DNA of 64,000 bases. Source: Peribacillus loiseleuriae. Its GTDB lineage: Bacteria; Bacillota; Bacilli; Bacillales; DSM-1321. Below, piece after piece: positions 1-8,583 of the stretch. Under the pieces are notes generated by a model. That model was not told the DNA's origin, did not search any database, and saw only the letters and a list, made by a program, of their open reading frames with translations. How positions within the stretch are numbered: position 1 is the stretch's first letter; the number at the start of each line of letters is the position of its first letter. Position numbers and translations under genes: made by a program. The stretch is from NCBI RefSeq assembly GCF_001183985.1, contig NZ_LFZW01000001.1, positions 2,243,357 through 2,307,356 on the forward strand. The letters are read 5' to 3'.

Positions 1-231
1 TTATTGTTTTAAATGATTCGATTTTGAAATTGGAACAGGAGACGATGAATAAAATGTTTGGAAAAAGTTATGGAGTAACATTTCAAAACCCGGATTTTGT
101 CCAGTTGGCAACTAGCTTTGGAGTCAATGGAAGACGAGTGAATCATGGTAATTGAATTTGAAAACATGTTGAAAGAGGTATTAAGATCTTCAAATGAGCT
201 TGTAATAATTGACTTTGCTTTACAAATCTAA
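1..231 (+). pseudogene. C-terminal remnant of a thiamine-diphosphate enzyme (acetolactate synthase-like), frameshifted
   Basis: The frame starting at base 3 reads IVLNDS...FGKSYGVTFQNPDFVQLA, the pattern of the C-terminal TPP-binding domain of acetolactate synthase/benzoylformate decarboxylase-like enzymes, and stops at 153-155. The expected continuation (ENMLKEVLRSSNELVIID) is in the next frame and stops at 229-231, so there is a one-base shift near base 150. The normal protein would run further. The upstream part lies outside the window, so it cannot be told whether the whole gene is degraded. The family is inferred from remembered sequence patterns. Confidence 0.6.
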
Positions 232-315
232 TACGTGATTTCTTTTCGATACGATTGAATGAGGACTACTCTCCTTTGAATATATAGAAATAGAGATTTT
301 TTTAGGGGGGATACC

Positions 316-1641
316 GTGGAACGTCCTGATAAAATAGTTCGAATTACAAAACCGGAAGATATACTGGTACCATCAGGCTATAAGATTGAAGTATTTGCTG
401 AAAAACTTATGACACCCATTAATTTAACATTTACAGATCAAGGGGAAATGCTCATCGCAGATGCTGGAATAGGTTCAGGGAATGGTAAAGTGTTAATGCT
501 CACCTCAACCGGAATCAGGGTAATTGCTGAGGGATTTAAACCTCCACTTACAGGGATTACGTATTACAAGGGAAACATCTATGTCGCTCACCGAGGGTTT
601 ATTACAATCATACAGTCAGATGGAACGAAGAAGGATATTATTGCAGGATTACCTAGCCTAGGGGATCATCATAACAACCGTGTGGTATTCGGCCCTGATG
701 GCAAGATGTATTACGGGCAAGGAACAGCGACTAACTCCGGTGTTGTTGGAGAAGATAATAGCAGGTGGGTGAAACAATATCCGTACTTTCATGATTATCC
801 AGGTGCTTACATTCCATTAGTCGGACAAAACTTTGAAACAAAAAATGTGTTATCTGATTTTTCAAGTGAACAAGCGTGGACAGGGGCATATTCTCCTTTT
901 GGTGTCCCATCTTATCGAGGGGAATATGTAAAAGGGATAGTGAAGGCGAGTGGCAGTATTATGAGAGCCAATCCAGATGGTACCCAACTTGAATTAGTTG
1001 CCTGGGGACTAAGGAATCCATTTCGAATAAAGTTTGATCGACAAAACCGCCTATTTTGCGGAAATCATGGAATTGATGTCCGAGGAAGTCGCCCTGTCGA
1101 TCAATCACCGGATGAGTTTCAATGGATCAGACAAGGAATGTGGTATGGATGGCCCGATTATACAGGGGGGCAACCTGTGACAAATCCCATTTTTAAACCA
1201 GAAGGACAGCCGCAACCAACCTTTTTGCTTGGACAGCACCCTATGCAGCCACCCAAACCTGTCGCTACATTTGCTCCGCATTCGGCTATTATGGGGTTTG
1301 ATTTTAACTATGATCCTTCTTACGGTCCCATTGGAGAGGCATTTATTGCTGAGTTTGGAAGTGAGGCGCCAGATACGACAGGCGGAAAACCTGCACCAAG
1401 AGTCGGTCACCGTGTTTCTCGAATTCACCCTGAAACAGGAGAAATCTCGCCGTTTGCTATCAATAAGACTGGGCTTAGTGCAATTGCAACAGGAGGTGGT
1501 GGCTTGGAAAGGCCAATAGATGTTACGTTTGGAAAACACAATGAAATGTTTATTACCGACTTTGGAATCTTTAAACCACCTGGAAGTACTAAACTTCTTA
1601 TTCCTAACACAGGTGTAATTTGGAAAGTTACGAAGATATAA
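316..1641 (+). CDS. PQQ-type sugar (sorbosone/glucose) dehydrogenase-family beta-propeller protein
   Basis: The 441-residue protein has a GTG start six bases after a strong AGGGGGG ribosome site. It shows the soluble glucose/sorbosone dehydrogenase fold pattern: repeated blade motifs such as GPDGKMYYGQGT, GLRNPFRIKFD and GGLERPIDVTFG, a GDHHNNR segment around residues 118-124 in the position of the catalytic His of this family, and a WYGWPDYTGG stretch. These enzymes oxidise aldoses or aldonolactone precursors using PQQ. No signal peptide or lipobox is visible, so the Bacillus protein may be cytosolic and need not use PQQ. It stands alone; its 3' end overlaps the convergent membrane-protein gene by 14 bases. 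Family is well supported, substrate unknown. Confidence 0.75.
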   Translation: MERPDKIVRITKPEDILVPSGYKIEVFAEKLMTPINLTFTDQGEMLIADAGIGSGNGKVLMLTSTGIRVIAEGFKPPLTGITYYKGNIYVAHRGFITIIQSDGTKKDIIAGLPSLGDHHNNRVVFGPDGKMYYGQGTATNSGVVGEDNSRWVKQYPYFHDYPGAYIPLVGQNFETKNVLSDFSSEQAWTGAYSPFGVPSYRGEYVKGIVKASGSIMRANPDGTQLELVAWGLRNPFRIKFDRQNRLFCGNHGIDVRGSRPVDQSPDEFQWIRQGMWYGWPDYTGGQPVTNPIFKPEGQPQPTFLLGQHPMQPPKPVATFAPHSAIMGFDFNYDPSYGPIGEAFIAEFGSEAPDTTGGKPAPRVGHRVSRIHPETGEISPFAINKTGLSAIATGGGGLERPIDVTFGKHNEMFITDFGIFKPPGSTKLLIPNTGVIWKVTKI

Positions 1642-2191
1642 TTGCTTTTACTCTTTTAAAAATGGCTAGGCTAATTTCAACCCAAGTCCAATTATAGAAG
1701 TTTGAAAATAAAAAGATAAAACCAAGCGTAAGGAAAGAGAAATTATGGGTAACAGTAGGACCTAGTACCGGGAATTTGAAACCGTATAATAAAATGCTAA
1801 TTCCAACCGTTAATAGCGTGGCACCACTAACCATGATACTTATCCTATTATTAAAAATGAAAAAAGCAGCCCCAGTGCCAATCCCTAACAAACCTGTTGT
1901 AAAGGGGAAAATAATGAGTTCGCTTGGCTGAAGAGTGAGTAGTAATACAGTAGTCAGCATATAGGAAATACAACCAAGTGGAATAGAAAGCATGGAGCAA
2001 AAAAGAATCGGAGCAGTAGCTAATGGGCTAATGAAATAGCCAATTCCAGGGAAAAGACCTCCAGCTGATTGAAAGAGTGCGGCTAGACTGGCGAAAAGAG
2101 AGCCTAACACAAGCCGTTTGGTTTTAGATAGTCTAAGAAAAGCATGTTGAGTAGATTTGATCTCATTTGAAATGAACTTTAATGAATTCAT
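1628..2191 (-). CDS. Hypothetical polytopic membrane protein
   Basis: This 187-residue protein has about five hydrophobic segments (roughly residues 28-50, 57-75, 80-97, 98-130 and 145-170) and basic ends, as in an integral membrane protein. GAGGTG lies seven bases before the ATG. The overall look (small, Gly/Pro-rich loops, GGLFPGIGYFISPLATAP) recalls ECF-transporter S components or other small Bacillus membrane proteins, but no diagnostic motif was recognised. It is convergent with the dehydrogenase gene and overlaps its end by 14 bases, with no terminator between them. Function unknown. Confidence 0.6.
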   Translation of the reverse strand: MNSLKFISNEIKSTQHAFLRLSKTKRLVLGSLFASLAALFQSAGGLFPGIGYFISPLATAPILFCSMLSIPLGCISYMLTTVLLLTLQPSELIIFPFTTGLLGIGTGAAFFIFNNRISIMVSGATLLTVGISILLYGFKFPVLGPTVTHNFSFLTLGFIFLFSNFYNWTWVEISLAIFKRVKAIISS

Positions 2192-2706
2192 GGGGCTTCA
2201 CCTCATTTAGGCTTTTTTACACTATATGTGTTATTTCTAAAATATTTGCTAGAAATGCTGAAGATACAATACAGGAATGGTTTCTTTTACAAGTAAATAA
2301 AAGATGAACTGTATTAGATAACAAGCTAAAAAGTGGGGGAAAAATAAAAAGTTGTAATTTTAAATAAATGAAGATGTCCCATAATCCATTTGGACTGAAT
2401 TACTTCAACACAGTAACAATGGGGCCATCCATTTTACTTGTGGGACGTCATCATTTTATTTTTGCTTTTTATATTGTCCATTAGATGAGGGGGAAGGACG
2501 AAGAAGACATAAGAATGTGGCAATATTAAAAGTCCTTAGTTTTTAAGAAGCAAGAGCTATCGCTACTCAAAAAATTTACTTCTCATAAATTACCTCCTTT
2601 TGTTATCTAGGCATAAAATAGCAATTAGCTGTGAAATTCGATCTAAAGATTCCAAATATAAACCCAAAAAAGAATATTACTTCACATTAGCGCTTACAAT
2701 ATATTA
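2192..2706. other. Intergenic region with an imperfect long inverted repeat
   Basis: No gene is visible. The region contains an imperfect inverted repeat: a left arm near 2369-2384 (core GTCCCA) and a right arm near 2438-2453 (core TGGGAC), about 16 bases each with three mismatches and a ~53-base loop. The right arm is followed by TCATTTTATTTTT. It looks like a terminator or the ends of a lost element, yet it serves neither neighbouring gene. The rest is AT-rich with no recognised site. Confidence 0.35.
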
Positions 2707-2776
2707 TTGACGAATAATGTCGAAGGTGATATTCTACATTTATAAATAATTAGTTAGTTTACTAAACTAACTAATT
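2707..2776 (+). promoter_or_regulatory. Uronate-regulon promoter and ROK operator 1 (before the symporter)
   Basis: The -35 box is TTGACG at 2707-2712, followed by 17 bases and a -10 box TATTCT at 2730-2735. Thirteen bases downstream begins a perfect palindrome at 2748-2776 with 14-base arms (inner part TTAGTTAGTTT facing AAACTAACTAA) around one central base. The same layout recurs before uxaC, the uidA relic and the larA homologue. Its resemblance to XylR-type ROK operators, with two ROK repressor genes nearby, makes it the likely binding site of one or both. Confidence 0.8.
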
Positions 2777-2825
2777 GATTACAGTTTAATTCGAAATTGG
2801 GTAACACTTTTTTATTTACTTCCTT

Positions 2826-2840
2826 TTGAAAAGGATTACA
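2826..2840 (+). promoter_or_regulatory. cre-like catabolite-control site 1
   Basis: TTGAAAAGGATTACA matches the CcpA cre consensus (WTGNAANCGNWWNCA) at all but the central C, which is G here. It lies between operator 1 and the start codon, a place where CcpA could act as a roadblock. Sites with the same central GG precede uxaC and the larA homologue. Confidence 0.5.
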
Positions 2841-2878
2841 AACGAGAGTACTTTTAATTGAAAAAGGGGTGGTTTTTT

Positions 2879-4279
2879 ATGGGAGCACCAGTATTAGCAT
2901 CAAAAACAACAGCTACTAGTTCCAAAAAACTGAGTTTAAAAGAGAAAATGTCCTACGGTTTGGGGGATGTTGGAAACGGTCTCATGTTTGATATGGGACA
3001 AATTTATCTGTTGAAGTTTTATACGGATGTCTTAGGAATTTCATCCTATTGGGCAGGTTTAGTATTTTTAATTTCAAAAATTTTCGATGCTTTCGCTGAT
3101 GCGAGTGTAGGGGCTTTTGTTGATTCACGAACGAATATTTCAAAACGCGGAAAGTTTCGGCCGTTTATTCTTTGGGGCTCCATTCCTCTTGCCATTTTAA
3201 CAGTCGTTTCATTTTTAGCACCGAATTTTTCTGATAATGGAAAAATCGTATGGGCATTTGGGACATATATGGCATTTGGACTTGCGTACTCTATTGTAAA
3301 CATTCCTTATGGATCTTTATCTGCCGCGATGACTCAAAATCCAGTAGAACGCGCGTCACTTGGATCATTTAGAGCGATTGGAAGTCAAACGGCTTTGCTG
3401 ATTGCAGGAGTTTCTGTTATTCCGATTGTTCTTCACTTTTCTGATCATAAGACAGGTTATATTGTTGCCGTTTCAATCATGGCTTTGTTTGGGGTTGTTT
3501 TCCATTATATTTGTTACCATAATACAAACGAAAACATTGTAAGACAGCCGAAAAAAGAAAAAATTCCACTTTCTGTTTTGTTTAAATCTTTGTTATCCAA
3601 TAAACCATTAATTGTACTTTGTTTTGTGTCACTGTTCATGATTGCGGGTAGTAACCTTCGTACAGCCGTTCAGCTATACTACTTGCAATATAACTTAAAC
3701 AATCAAGGTCTAATGGCCATCCTTACCTTTTTAAGTATTGGACTTGCTATCCTTGGTTCGATGTTTATTCCTGCACTTGTAAAAAGAATTGGTAAAAAGA
3801 AAACGTTTGCTCTGGGCCTAATAATTGGTATCTCAGCTGATATTGTAAACTTTGTGTTGCCAACTGATACGACAACATTCTTAATTGCATTTTCAATCGG
3901 AAGCTTTGGGCTTGCTTTTGCAATGGGTCTTCCATGGGTGATGGTTGCTGATGCCGTTGATTATCACGAATGGAATTCAGGTGAACGGACAGAAGGTGTG
4001 GTCTATTCATCATACAGTTTCTTCAGAAAATTGGCACAAGCACTTGCTGGTTTCATTCCAGGGGTTGCATTAGGATTAATTGCTTATGTACCTAACGTAC
4101 AGCAGACTTCAGAAACACTGTTAGGCCTTAAAGGACTGATGTTCATCGTACCTGCTAGTCTCAACATCATTGCACTTATTATTCTGGTGTTGTTTTACAA
4201 ATTGACAGATGCTATGTATAGAAAAATCGTCGATGAATTAAAAGAAAGAAATAGTAACAACAAACCAGATTTAGCTTAG
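2879..4279 (+). CDS. GPH-family glycoside/uronide:cation symporter
   Basis: The 466-residue polytopic protein belongs to the glycoside-pentoside-hexuronide (MelB/UidB/YihP) group of the major facilitator fold. Evidence is the N-terminal LKEKMSYGLGDVGNGLMFD motif, the following conserved DAxADxxVGxxVDxR-like region (FDAFADASVGAFVDSRT), KFRPFILWG, and about 12 hydrophobic spans. It probably imports a glucuronide or free hexuronate with Na+ or H+, given its operator and the neighbouring uxaC and uidA relic. ATG at 2879 is preferred over an upstream TTG at 2858 because AAGGGGTGG lies just before it. A strong hairpin follows. The exact substrate is an inference from context. Confidence 0.85.
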   Translation: MGAPVLASKTTATSSKKLSLKEKMSYGLGDVGNGLMFDMGQIYLLKFYTDVLGISSYWAGLVFLISKIFDAFADASVGAFVDSRTNISKRGKFRPFILWGSIPLAILTVVSFLAPNFSDNGKIVWAFGTYMAFGLAYSIVNIPYGSLSAAMTQNPVERASLGSFRAIGSQTALLIAGVSVIPIVLHFSDHKTGYIVAVSIMALFGVVFHYICYHNTNENIVRQPKKEKIPLSVLFKSLLSNKPLIVLCFVSLFMIAGSNLRTAVQLYYLQYNLNNQGLMAILTFLSIGLAILGSMFIPALVKRIGKKKTFALGLIIGISADIVNFVLPTDTTTFLIAFSIGSFGLAFAMGLPWVMVADAVDYHEWNSGERTEGVVYSSYSFFRKLAQALAGFIPGVALGLIAYVPNVQQTSETLLGLKGLMFIVPASLNIIALIILVLFYKLTDAMYRKIVDELKERNSNNKPDLA

Positions 4280-4337
4280 GTATACTAATTGAATGAAAAG
4301 AGTATGATTCGAATTAAAAGTATACTGCTTGTTCATA

Positions 4338-4380
4338 ATAAACTCCCCTTTTAGTAATACTTACTAAAAGGGGAGTTTAT
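4338..4380 (+). terminator. Rho-independent terminator after the symporter
   Basis: A perfect 20-base inverted repeat (core AACTCCCCTTTTAGTAA) with a 3-base loop lies 59 bases after the symporter stop and runs into a short T-rich stretch. Confidence 0.8.
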
Positions 4381-4725
4381 TGTATTTAAGTGAGTATATA
4401 AAAATCAACAACATTATATAACATAGCTTTTAAGTAAAGGAGTTTAAAGTGTGAAAAAGAATGGGGATTCCAGAAGAATCTGGATAAAAGTTAGAGAATA
4501 TAACAAGCTAAAGAGGAGATAGGGAACATAATGATTGCAGAATCGCACATCTCAATTCATGTCAGCTTATGAAAAATGAGGATGCGCTTATATGTAAAGG
4601 ATAGACCACGCAACTACTACATATCGTTTATATGAAATGTAGGATCTCTAAAAACTTGTATAGAGTACGTGGTCATATTTTTGTGGACCCTCTTTCGATG
4701 TAATCAGGAAAGTGGGGATTCATGT
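4381..4725. other. Intergenic region, weak inverted repeat downstream of the ROK gene
   Basis: No gene is seen. GACCACG at 4604-4610 pairs with CGTGGTC at 4668-4674 around an AT-rich loop. On the minus strand this falls ~50-120 bases past the end of the ROK repressor gene and may be its terminator. The rest shows nothing recognisable. Confidence 0.35.
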
Positions 4726-5919
4726 CTATATAATTACTTTTGATTTTTGTATTTCTTTTTCATCATAGGTTAAATTAAGCATTGGGACATCAAGGAAATG
4801 CTTGATAGCTAGTGCACATGCTCCCATAGCGCAAGCTTTTTTTCCAATTGAGGATATCGACAATTCACGGTAATGACTGATAGAAGACGTAAGATTTTCT
4901 TTAAGTTTATTGACGGACTCTGGTAACATACGAAGCAGTTCACTATATAACACTAATACATCAGGATTATACAGATTAATCATATTGTTTAAACCAATTG
5001 ATAAATAGTAAATAAATTCTTCGATTCTCTCAAGCACAATCTTATCGCCTTCATCAATCCATCTTTGAATATGATTATAACTCAGATTCTTGATTTGTCG
5101 TTCTTCAGACAATTGTTTGAAGAAACTCGTTTCAGACGCGTATTGCTCCCAACAACCTAGATTTCCACATTTACAAGGTTTACCTCCAGGTACGACAATC
5201 ATATGGCCAATCTCACCTGCGAATCCATCATGACCACGGAAAAACTCACTGTTCATCATCATACCAAGACCAATTCCTGAAGAGAGGCTTGCACATAACA
5301 AGTTGTCTGTTTCATGATGGACATAGACCCGTTCGGCAAACGAGCATAGGTTTGCATTGTTTTCAAGGTAAATATTAATGTCTATTTCCTTTTGTAGATC
5401 CTTTTTTAAAGGGATGTCACGCCACTGTAAGGATGGAACATATTGAATGACTTCATCTTTCGTAACGAGTCCATGGATGCCGATAACAATTCCCACAATC
5501 CCATAGAGGCTGTTTGAAAAACTTGTAATGAATGATTTGATCTCGTTGATTAAAAGGCGAAAAATCGACGTGTATTCAGTAGTATTTAATTCGATAACTT
5601 TTGTAGAAATAGGATGGCCATGCAAGTTTGATAGAGTAAAAGAAATGTGGCCATAATCAAGGTCAATACCTAACGCGTAGCCTGCTTCCCCGTTAATAGA
5701 AAGCATAATTGGCTTTCGTCCGACAGCGTAATGCTCCAGTTGTTTTTCAACAATGAGACCTTCTTCTAATAAAGAAACAGCTTGAGCTGAAATGGTTGCT
5801 CTTGTTAAGTCTGTTGCTTTCGAAAGATCTGCTCTGGAAATCATACCTTCCTCTATGATTTTTTTAATAATTAATGATCGATTAATTTTTTTTATATATG
5901 ATGCATCACCCGTAACCAT
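4726..5919 (-). CDS. ROK-family transcriptional repressor (XylR/NagC type), paralogue 1
   Basis: The 397-residue protein has an N-terminal winged helix (about residues 10-65: RSLIIKKIIEEGMISRADLS then RATISAQAVSLLEEGLI) and a ROK sugar-kinase-like domain. The domain carries GIDLDYG near the start, the GHMIVVPGG stretch and the zinc motif CKCGNLGCWE. The start is set at the ATG of MVTGDASYIKK because GGGGG precedes it and the paralogue at 30338-31513 begins MLTGDAAYIK; an in-frame ATG 33 bases upstream lacks a good ribosome site. It is divergent from uxaC, with operator 2 in between. It probably represses the uronate genes and is released by a sugar acid or its derivative; ligand unknown. Confidence 0.85.
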   Translation of the reverse strand: MVTGDASYIKKINRSLIIKKIIEEGMISRADLSKATDLTRATISAQAVSLLEEGLIVEKQLEHYAVGRKPIMLSINGEAGYALGIDLDYGHISFTLSNLHGHPISTKVIELNTTEYTSIFRLLINEIKSFITSFSNSLYGIVGIVIGIHGLVTKDEVIQYVPSLQWRDIPLKKDLQKEIDINIYLENNANLCSFAERVYVHHETDNLLCASLSSGIGLGMMMNSEFFRGHDGFAGEIGHMIVVPGGKPCKCGNLGCWEQYASETSFFKQLSEERQIKNLSYNHIQRWIDEGDKIVLERIEEFIYYLSIGLNNMINLYNPDVLVLYSELLRMLPESVNKLKENLTSSISHYRELSISSIGKKACAMGACALAIKHFLDVPMLNLTYDEKEIQKSKVII

Positions 5920-6025
5920 GCATTTATTCCCCCGTTCGCGAGCTGTTTTCATGTATGCGTTTTCATTATAACAGTTTTGCCAACATTATTCCTATCTATT
6001 TTAAGAATATCTTCAATAAAGGGAA

Positions 6026-6091
6026 TTGACGAAATAAAATAAAAGTGATAAATTAGATTTGTAATTAATTTGTTTAACAAACAAATTAATT
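6026..6091 (+). promoter_or_regulatory. Uronate-regulon promoter and ROK operator 2 (before uxaC)
   Basis: TTGACG at 6026-6031, exactly 17 bases, then TAAATT at 6049-6054, followed by a palindrome at 6063-6091 with perfect 13-base arms ending TTTGTTT and beginning AAACAAA around three central bases. It sits between the divergent ROK gene and uxaC and could control both. Confidence 0.85.
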
Positions 6092-6124
6092 GAGTGGGGA
6101 TTTTGAGTAGTATTATCACTGTTT

Positions 6125-6139
6125 TTGAAAAGGTTTACA
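6125..6139 (+). promoter_or_regulatory. cre-like catabolite-control site 2
   Basis: TTGAAAAGGTTTACA matches the cre consensus except for G at the central C position, as in the sites before the symporter and the larA homologue. It lies 47 bases before the uxaC start. Confidence 0.5.
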
Positions 6140-6185
6140 GGAAAGTGTAATATAAGTTTTATCACAAAATTTGGAGGAGAAAACT

Positions 6186-7589
6186 TTGAAGAATTTTTTA
6201 GACAAAGACTTTTTACTAGATTCAGCTACTGCAGTAAGTTTATATGAAAATGCAGCCTATCAACTACCGATTTTTGACTTTCACTGCCATTTAAATCCAC
6301 AAGAAGTGTGGGAAAATAAGCCTTTTGAAAATATTACACAATTATGGCTTGCTGGAGACCATTATAAATGGCGAACCATGCGTATGAACGGGATAGGTGA
6401 AAGATTCATTACTGGTGACGCATCGGATTATGAAAAATTTGCAGCATGGGCACAAACCGTACCTCATTTAATTGGCAATCCACTTTATCATTGGACACAT
6501 ATGGAATTAAAATCATATTTCGGTATTGAAAAAAGCCTTAGTCCAGAAACAGCAAGTGAGATTTGGGAAGAATGTAATGAGAAATTGCAACAGCCAGAAT
6601 ACAGAGCAAGAGGATTTATTGAAAAATCAAATGTTAAATTTATCGGAACTACAGATGATCCAGTGTCAAATCTTGAATATCATCAATTACTAAAAGATGA
6701 TTCAACATTTACAGCTATCATCGCTCCAACATTCCGTCCAGATGGAGCACTTTTTATAGAACGTCCAACATTTGAAAGTTGGCTTGAAAAATTGGCACAA
6801 GTTTCAAGTTTTGAATCTAGTTCTCTGGATGGTTTATTGAATGGACTTAAACAACGAGTTGCATTCTTCCATGAGAACGGTGGCCGCGCATCTGATCATG
6901 ATATTCCAAAGATGTTTTATAAGGAAACAACGAAATCAGAAGCAGAAATGATTTTCAATAAACGACTTAGTGGCGAACAACTTTCAGAGGATGAAATCGT
7001 CGCATATCGTTCATTCCTTTTAAAAGAACTAGGAAAAATGTATGCTGAAAAACAATGGGTGATGCAGCTGCACATGGGAGCAATTCGTAATAACAACACA
7101 AAAATGAAGGAACTGATTGGCCCAGATACAGGCTTTGACTCAGTAGGTGAGGCAAATGTAGCAGAAGGGTTATCACATTTCCTTGACGCACTAGAACAGC
7201 AAGATGCGTTGCCTAGAACCATTCTTTATAATTTAAATCCAAAAGATAATGCTGTGCTCGCTGGAATGATGGGGAACTTCTACGAAGAAGGTGTTCCAGG
7301 GAAAATTCAATTTGGGTCTGGATGGTGGTTTAACGACCACATCGATGGCATGGAAAGACAAATGAAAGATTTAGCTAATGTTGGCGTACTTAGCCATTTT
7401 GTCGGCATGCTGACAGACTCACGTAGCTTCCTTTCTTATGAGCGACATGATTATTTCCGCCGGATTTTATGTAATATCCTAGGCAATTGGGTAGAAGAAG
7501 GTAAAGCTCCGAACGATATGGCGTACCTTGAGCAAATGGTTAAGAATATCGGATATAACAACGCTGAGAAATATTTTTTGGAGAGATAA
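6186..7589 (+). CDS. uxaC: Glucuronate isomerase (uronate isomerase)
   Basis: UxaC converts D-glucuronate to D-fructuronate (and galacturonate to tagaturonate) in the cytosol. The 467-residue protein is full length for the family and shows the amidohydrolase-type metal motif FDFHCHLNP near residue 33, LWLAGDHYKWR..RMNG, QLHMGAIRNNN and GSGWWFNDHIDGM. A TTG start at 6186 is chosen because GGAGGAG lies seven bases upstream; an upstream TTG at 6171 has no ribosome site. The gene is monocistronic between operator 2 and a strong terminator. No uxuA, kdgK or kdgA follows, which is unusual for a glucuronate locus. Confidence 0.96.
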   Translation: MKNFLDKDFLLDSATAVSLYENAAYQLPIFDFHCHLNPQEVWENKPFENITQLWLAGDHYKWRTMRMNGIGERFITGDASDYEKFAAWAQTVPHLIGNPLYHWTHMELKSYFGIEKSLSPETASEIWEECNEKLQQPEYRARGFIEKSNVKFIGTTDDPVSNLEYHQLLKDDSTFTAIIAPTFRPDGALFIERPTFESWLEKLAQVSSFESSSLDGLLNGLKQRVAFFHENGGRASDHDIPKMFYKETTKSEAEMIFNKRLSGEQLSEDEIVAYRSFLLKELGKMYAEKQWVMQLHMGAIRNNNTKMKELIGPDTGFDSVGEANVAEGLSHFLDALEQQDALPRTILYNLNPKDNAVLAGMMGNFYEEGVPGKIQFGSGWWFNDHIDGMERQMKDLANVGVLSHFVGMLTDSRSFLSYERHDYFRRILCNILGNWVEEGKAPNDMAYLEQMVKNIGYNNAEKYFLER

Positions 7590-7609
7590 AATGAGGTTAA
7601 AGTTAACAC

Positions 7610-7645
7610 CTTGAAAAAACCGGGCATTTGCCCGGTTTTTTCAAG
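7610..7645 (+). terminator. Terminator after uxaC
   Basis: An inverted repeat with GC-rich core CCGGGC/GCCCGG, flanked by A6 and T6, lies 21 bases past the uxaC stop. The A-tract and T-tract suggest it can work in both directions. Confidence 0.9.
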
Positions 7646-7848
7646 GGATTTTAGTGTCTCCATTACGCTCGGGCAATCTTAGTATGCGAGCAATTTTATA
7701 GACGATCCAAAAGGGTCTTTGCAAAAAATAGAATTCCCTTTAATGATCAATCAACGGATATAATCGACTATTTTGTAAAGAATAATCAACTTAGAATAAC
7801 GCAGTAAAAAAATAAAATGATTTTTCACAAAAATTCTCAATGAGTTAA
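7646..7848. other. Spacer without visible genes
   Basis: About 200 AT-rich bases between the uxaC terminator and the promoter of the dead beta-glucuronidase. Nothing recognised. Confidence 0.4.
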
Positions 7849-7917
7849 TTGACGAACAATCAGAAAAATGTTAAATTATCTATACATTATAGTTAATTTG
7901 TTTAATAAACAAATTAA
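7849..7917 (+). promoter_or_regulatory. Uronate-regulon promoter and ROK operator 3 (before the uidA relic)
   Basis: TTGACG at 7849-7854, 17 bases, TAAATT at 7872-7877, then a palindrome at 7893-7917 with 11-base arms TTAATTTGTTT and AAACAAATTAA around three bases. The promoter and operator look intact although the gene they served has been largely deleted. No convincing cre site follows here. Confidence 0.8.
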
Positions 7918-8153
7918 TAATACTTTATTCAAATTTAAGCGATTAGTACGATAGAAATGGGTGAATTTTAGAAAAAAGTTACGTATACACTTATTTCTAA
8001 GTAATAAATGAATGTTGAAAAGAAGATTTTATTTGTTTTTACTGACGTACCCTTAAATAAATTGAAAAGCAATTTTAGTATTTTTTTGGGTTTAACCAAA
8101 TTAATTATAATCAATTGAGTAAACACTAACTTCGATGATATGAATGTAAAGGA

Positions 8154-8414
8154 GTGTTTGGACTACATGATGTAGAGCCATTCATGTTTACTGAAGAATA
8201 CCAAGTGGAATTTTATAAAACGCATTATGAAGTATTTGACGAATTTAATAATTTTGTCGGCAAATAAGTCCGGAATTTTGCTACTAGCCAAGGGATTATT
8301 CGTGTATAAGGAAACAAAAAAAGGATTTTTACTAGAGATCAAAAACCAAAAGCTATTGCGCATGAACTACGCAAACGTTGGAATGTGATTTCAGATTTTA
8401 ACTACAAGGTATAA
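8154..8414 (+). pseudogene. uidA: C-terminal remnant of beta-glucuronidase
   Basis: One continuous frame encodes the end of a glycoside hydrolase family 2 beta-glucuronidase: GLHDVEPFMFTEEYQ, then VRNFATSQGIIRV and [19 protein letters not shown]. These line up with the E. coli UidA C-terminus (SEEYQ, WNFADFATSQGILRV, IFTRDRKPKS). Two in-frame TAA codons (8265-8267, 8307-8309) and a missing 3-codon piece (ADF) show it is dead. The first ~500 codons are absent, leaving the promoter about 300 bases upstream. The host probably once cleaved imported glucuronides to glucuronate here. Confidence 0.88.
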
Positions 8415-8583
8415 TCATGAAATAATCTATTCTATCTCTATTTAAAATGTAGGAATGTTAAACTTTATCTAAACTTTATATTAGATAATTCTGTCTTATT
8501 CGACCATTTTTATGTAAAATGGTATAAGAGAACTCATATTATGCTTTAACAAAAAAACTAATGTGTCAAGAAAGGAATTGGAT
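8415..8583 (+). promoter_or_regulatory. gnd upstream region with promoter-like site and palindrome
   Basis: A perfect 8-base inverted repeat (ACCATTTT at 8503-8510, AAAATGGT at 8516-8523) lies just before TATAAG at 8524-8529, a possible -10 box. It may be an operator or simply part of the promoter. No uronate-type ROK operator or cre site is seen before gnd. Confidence 0.35.
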
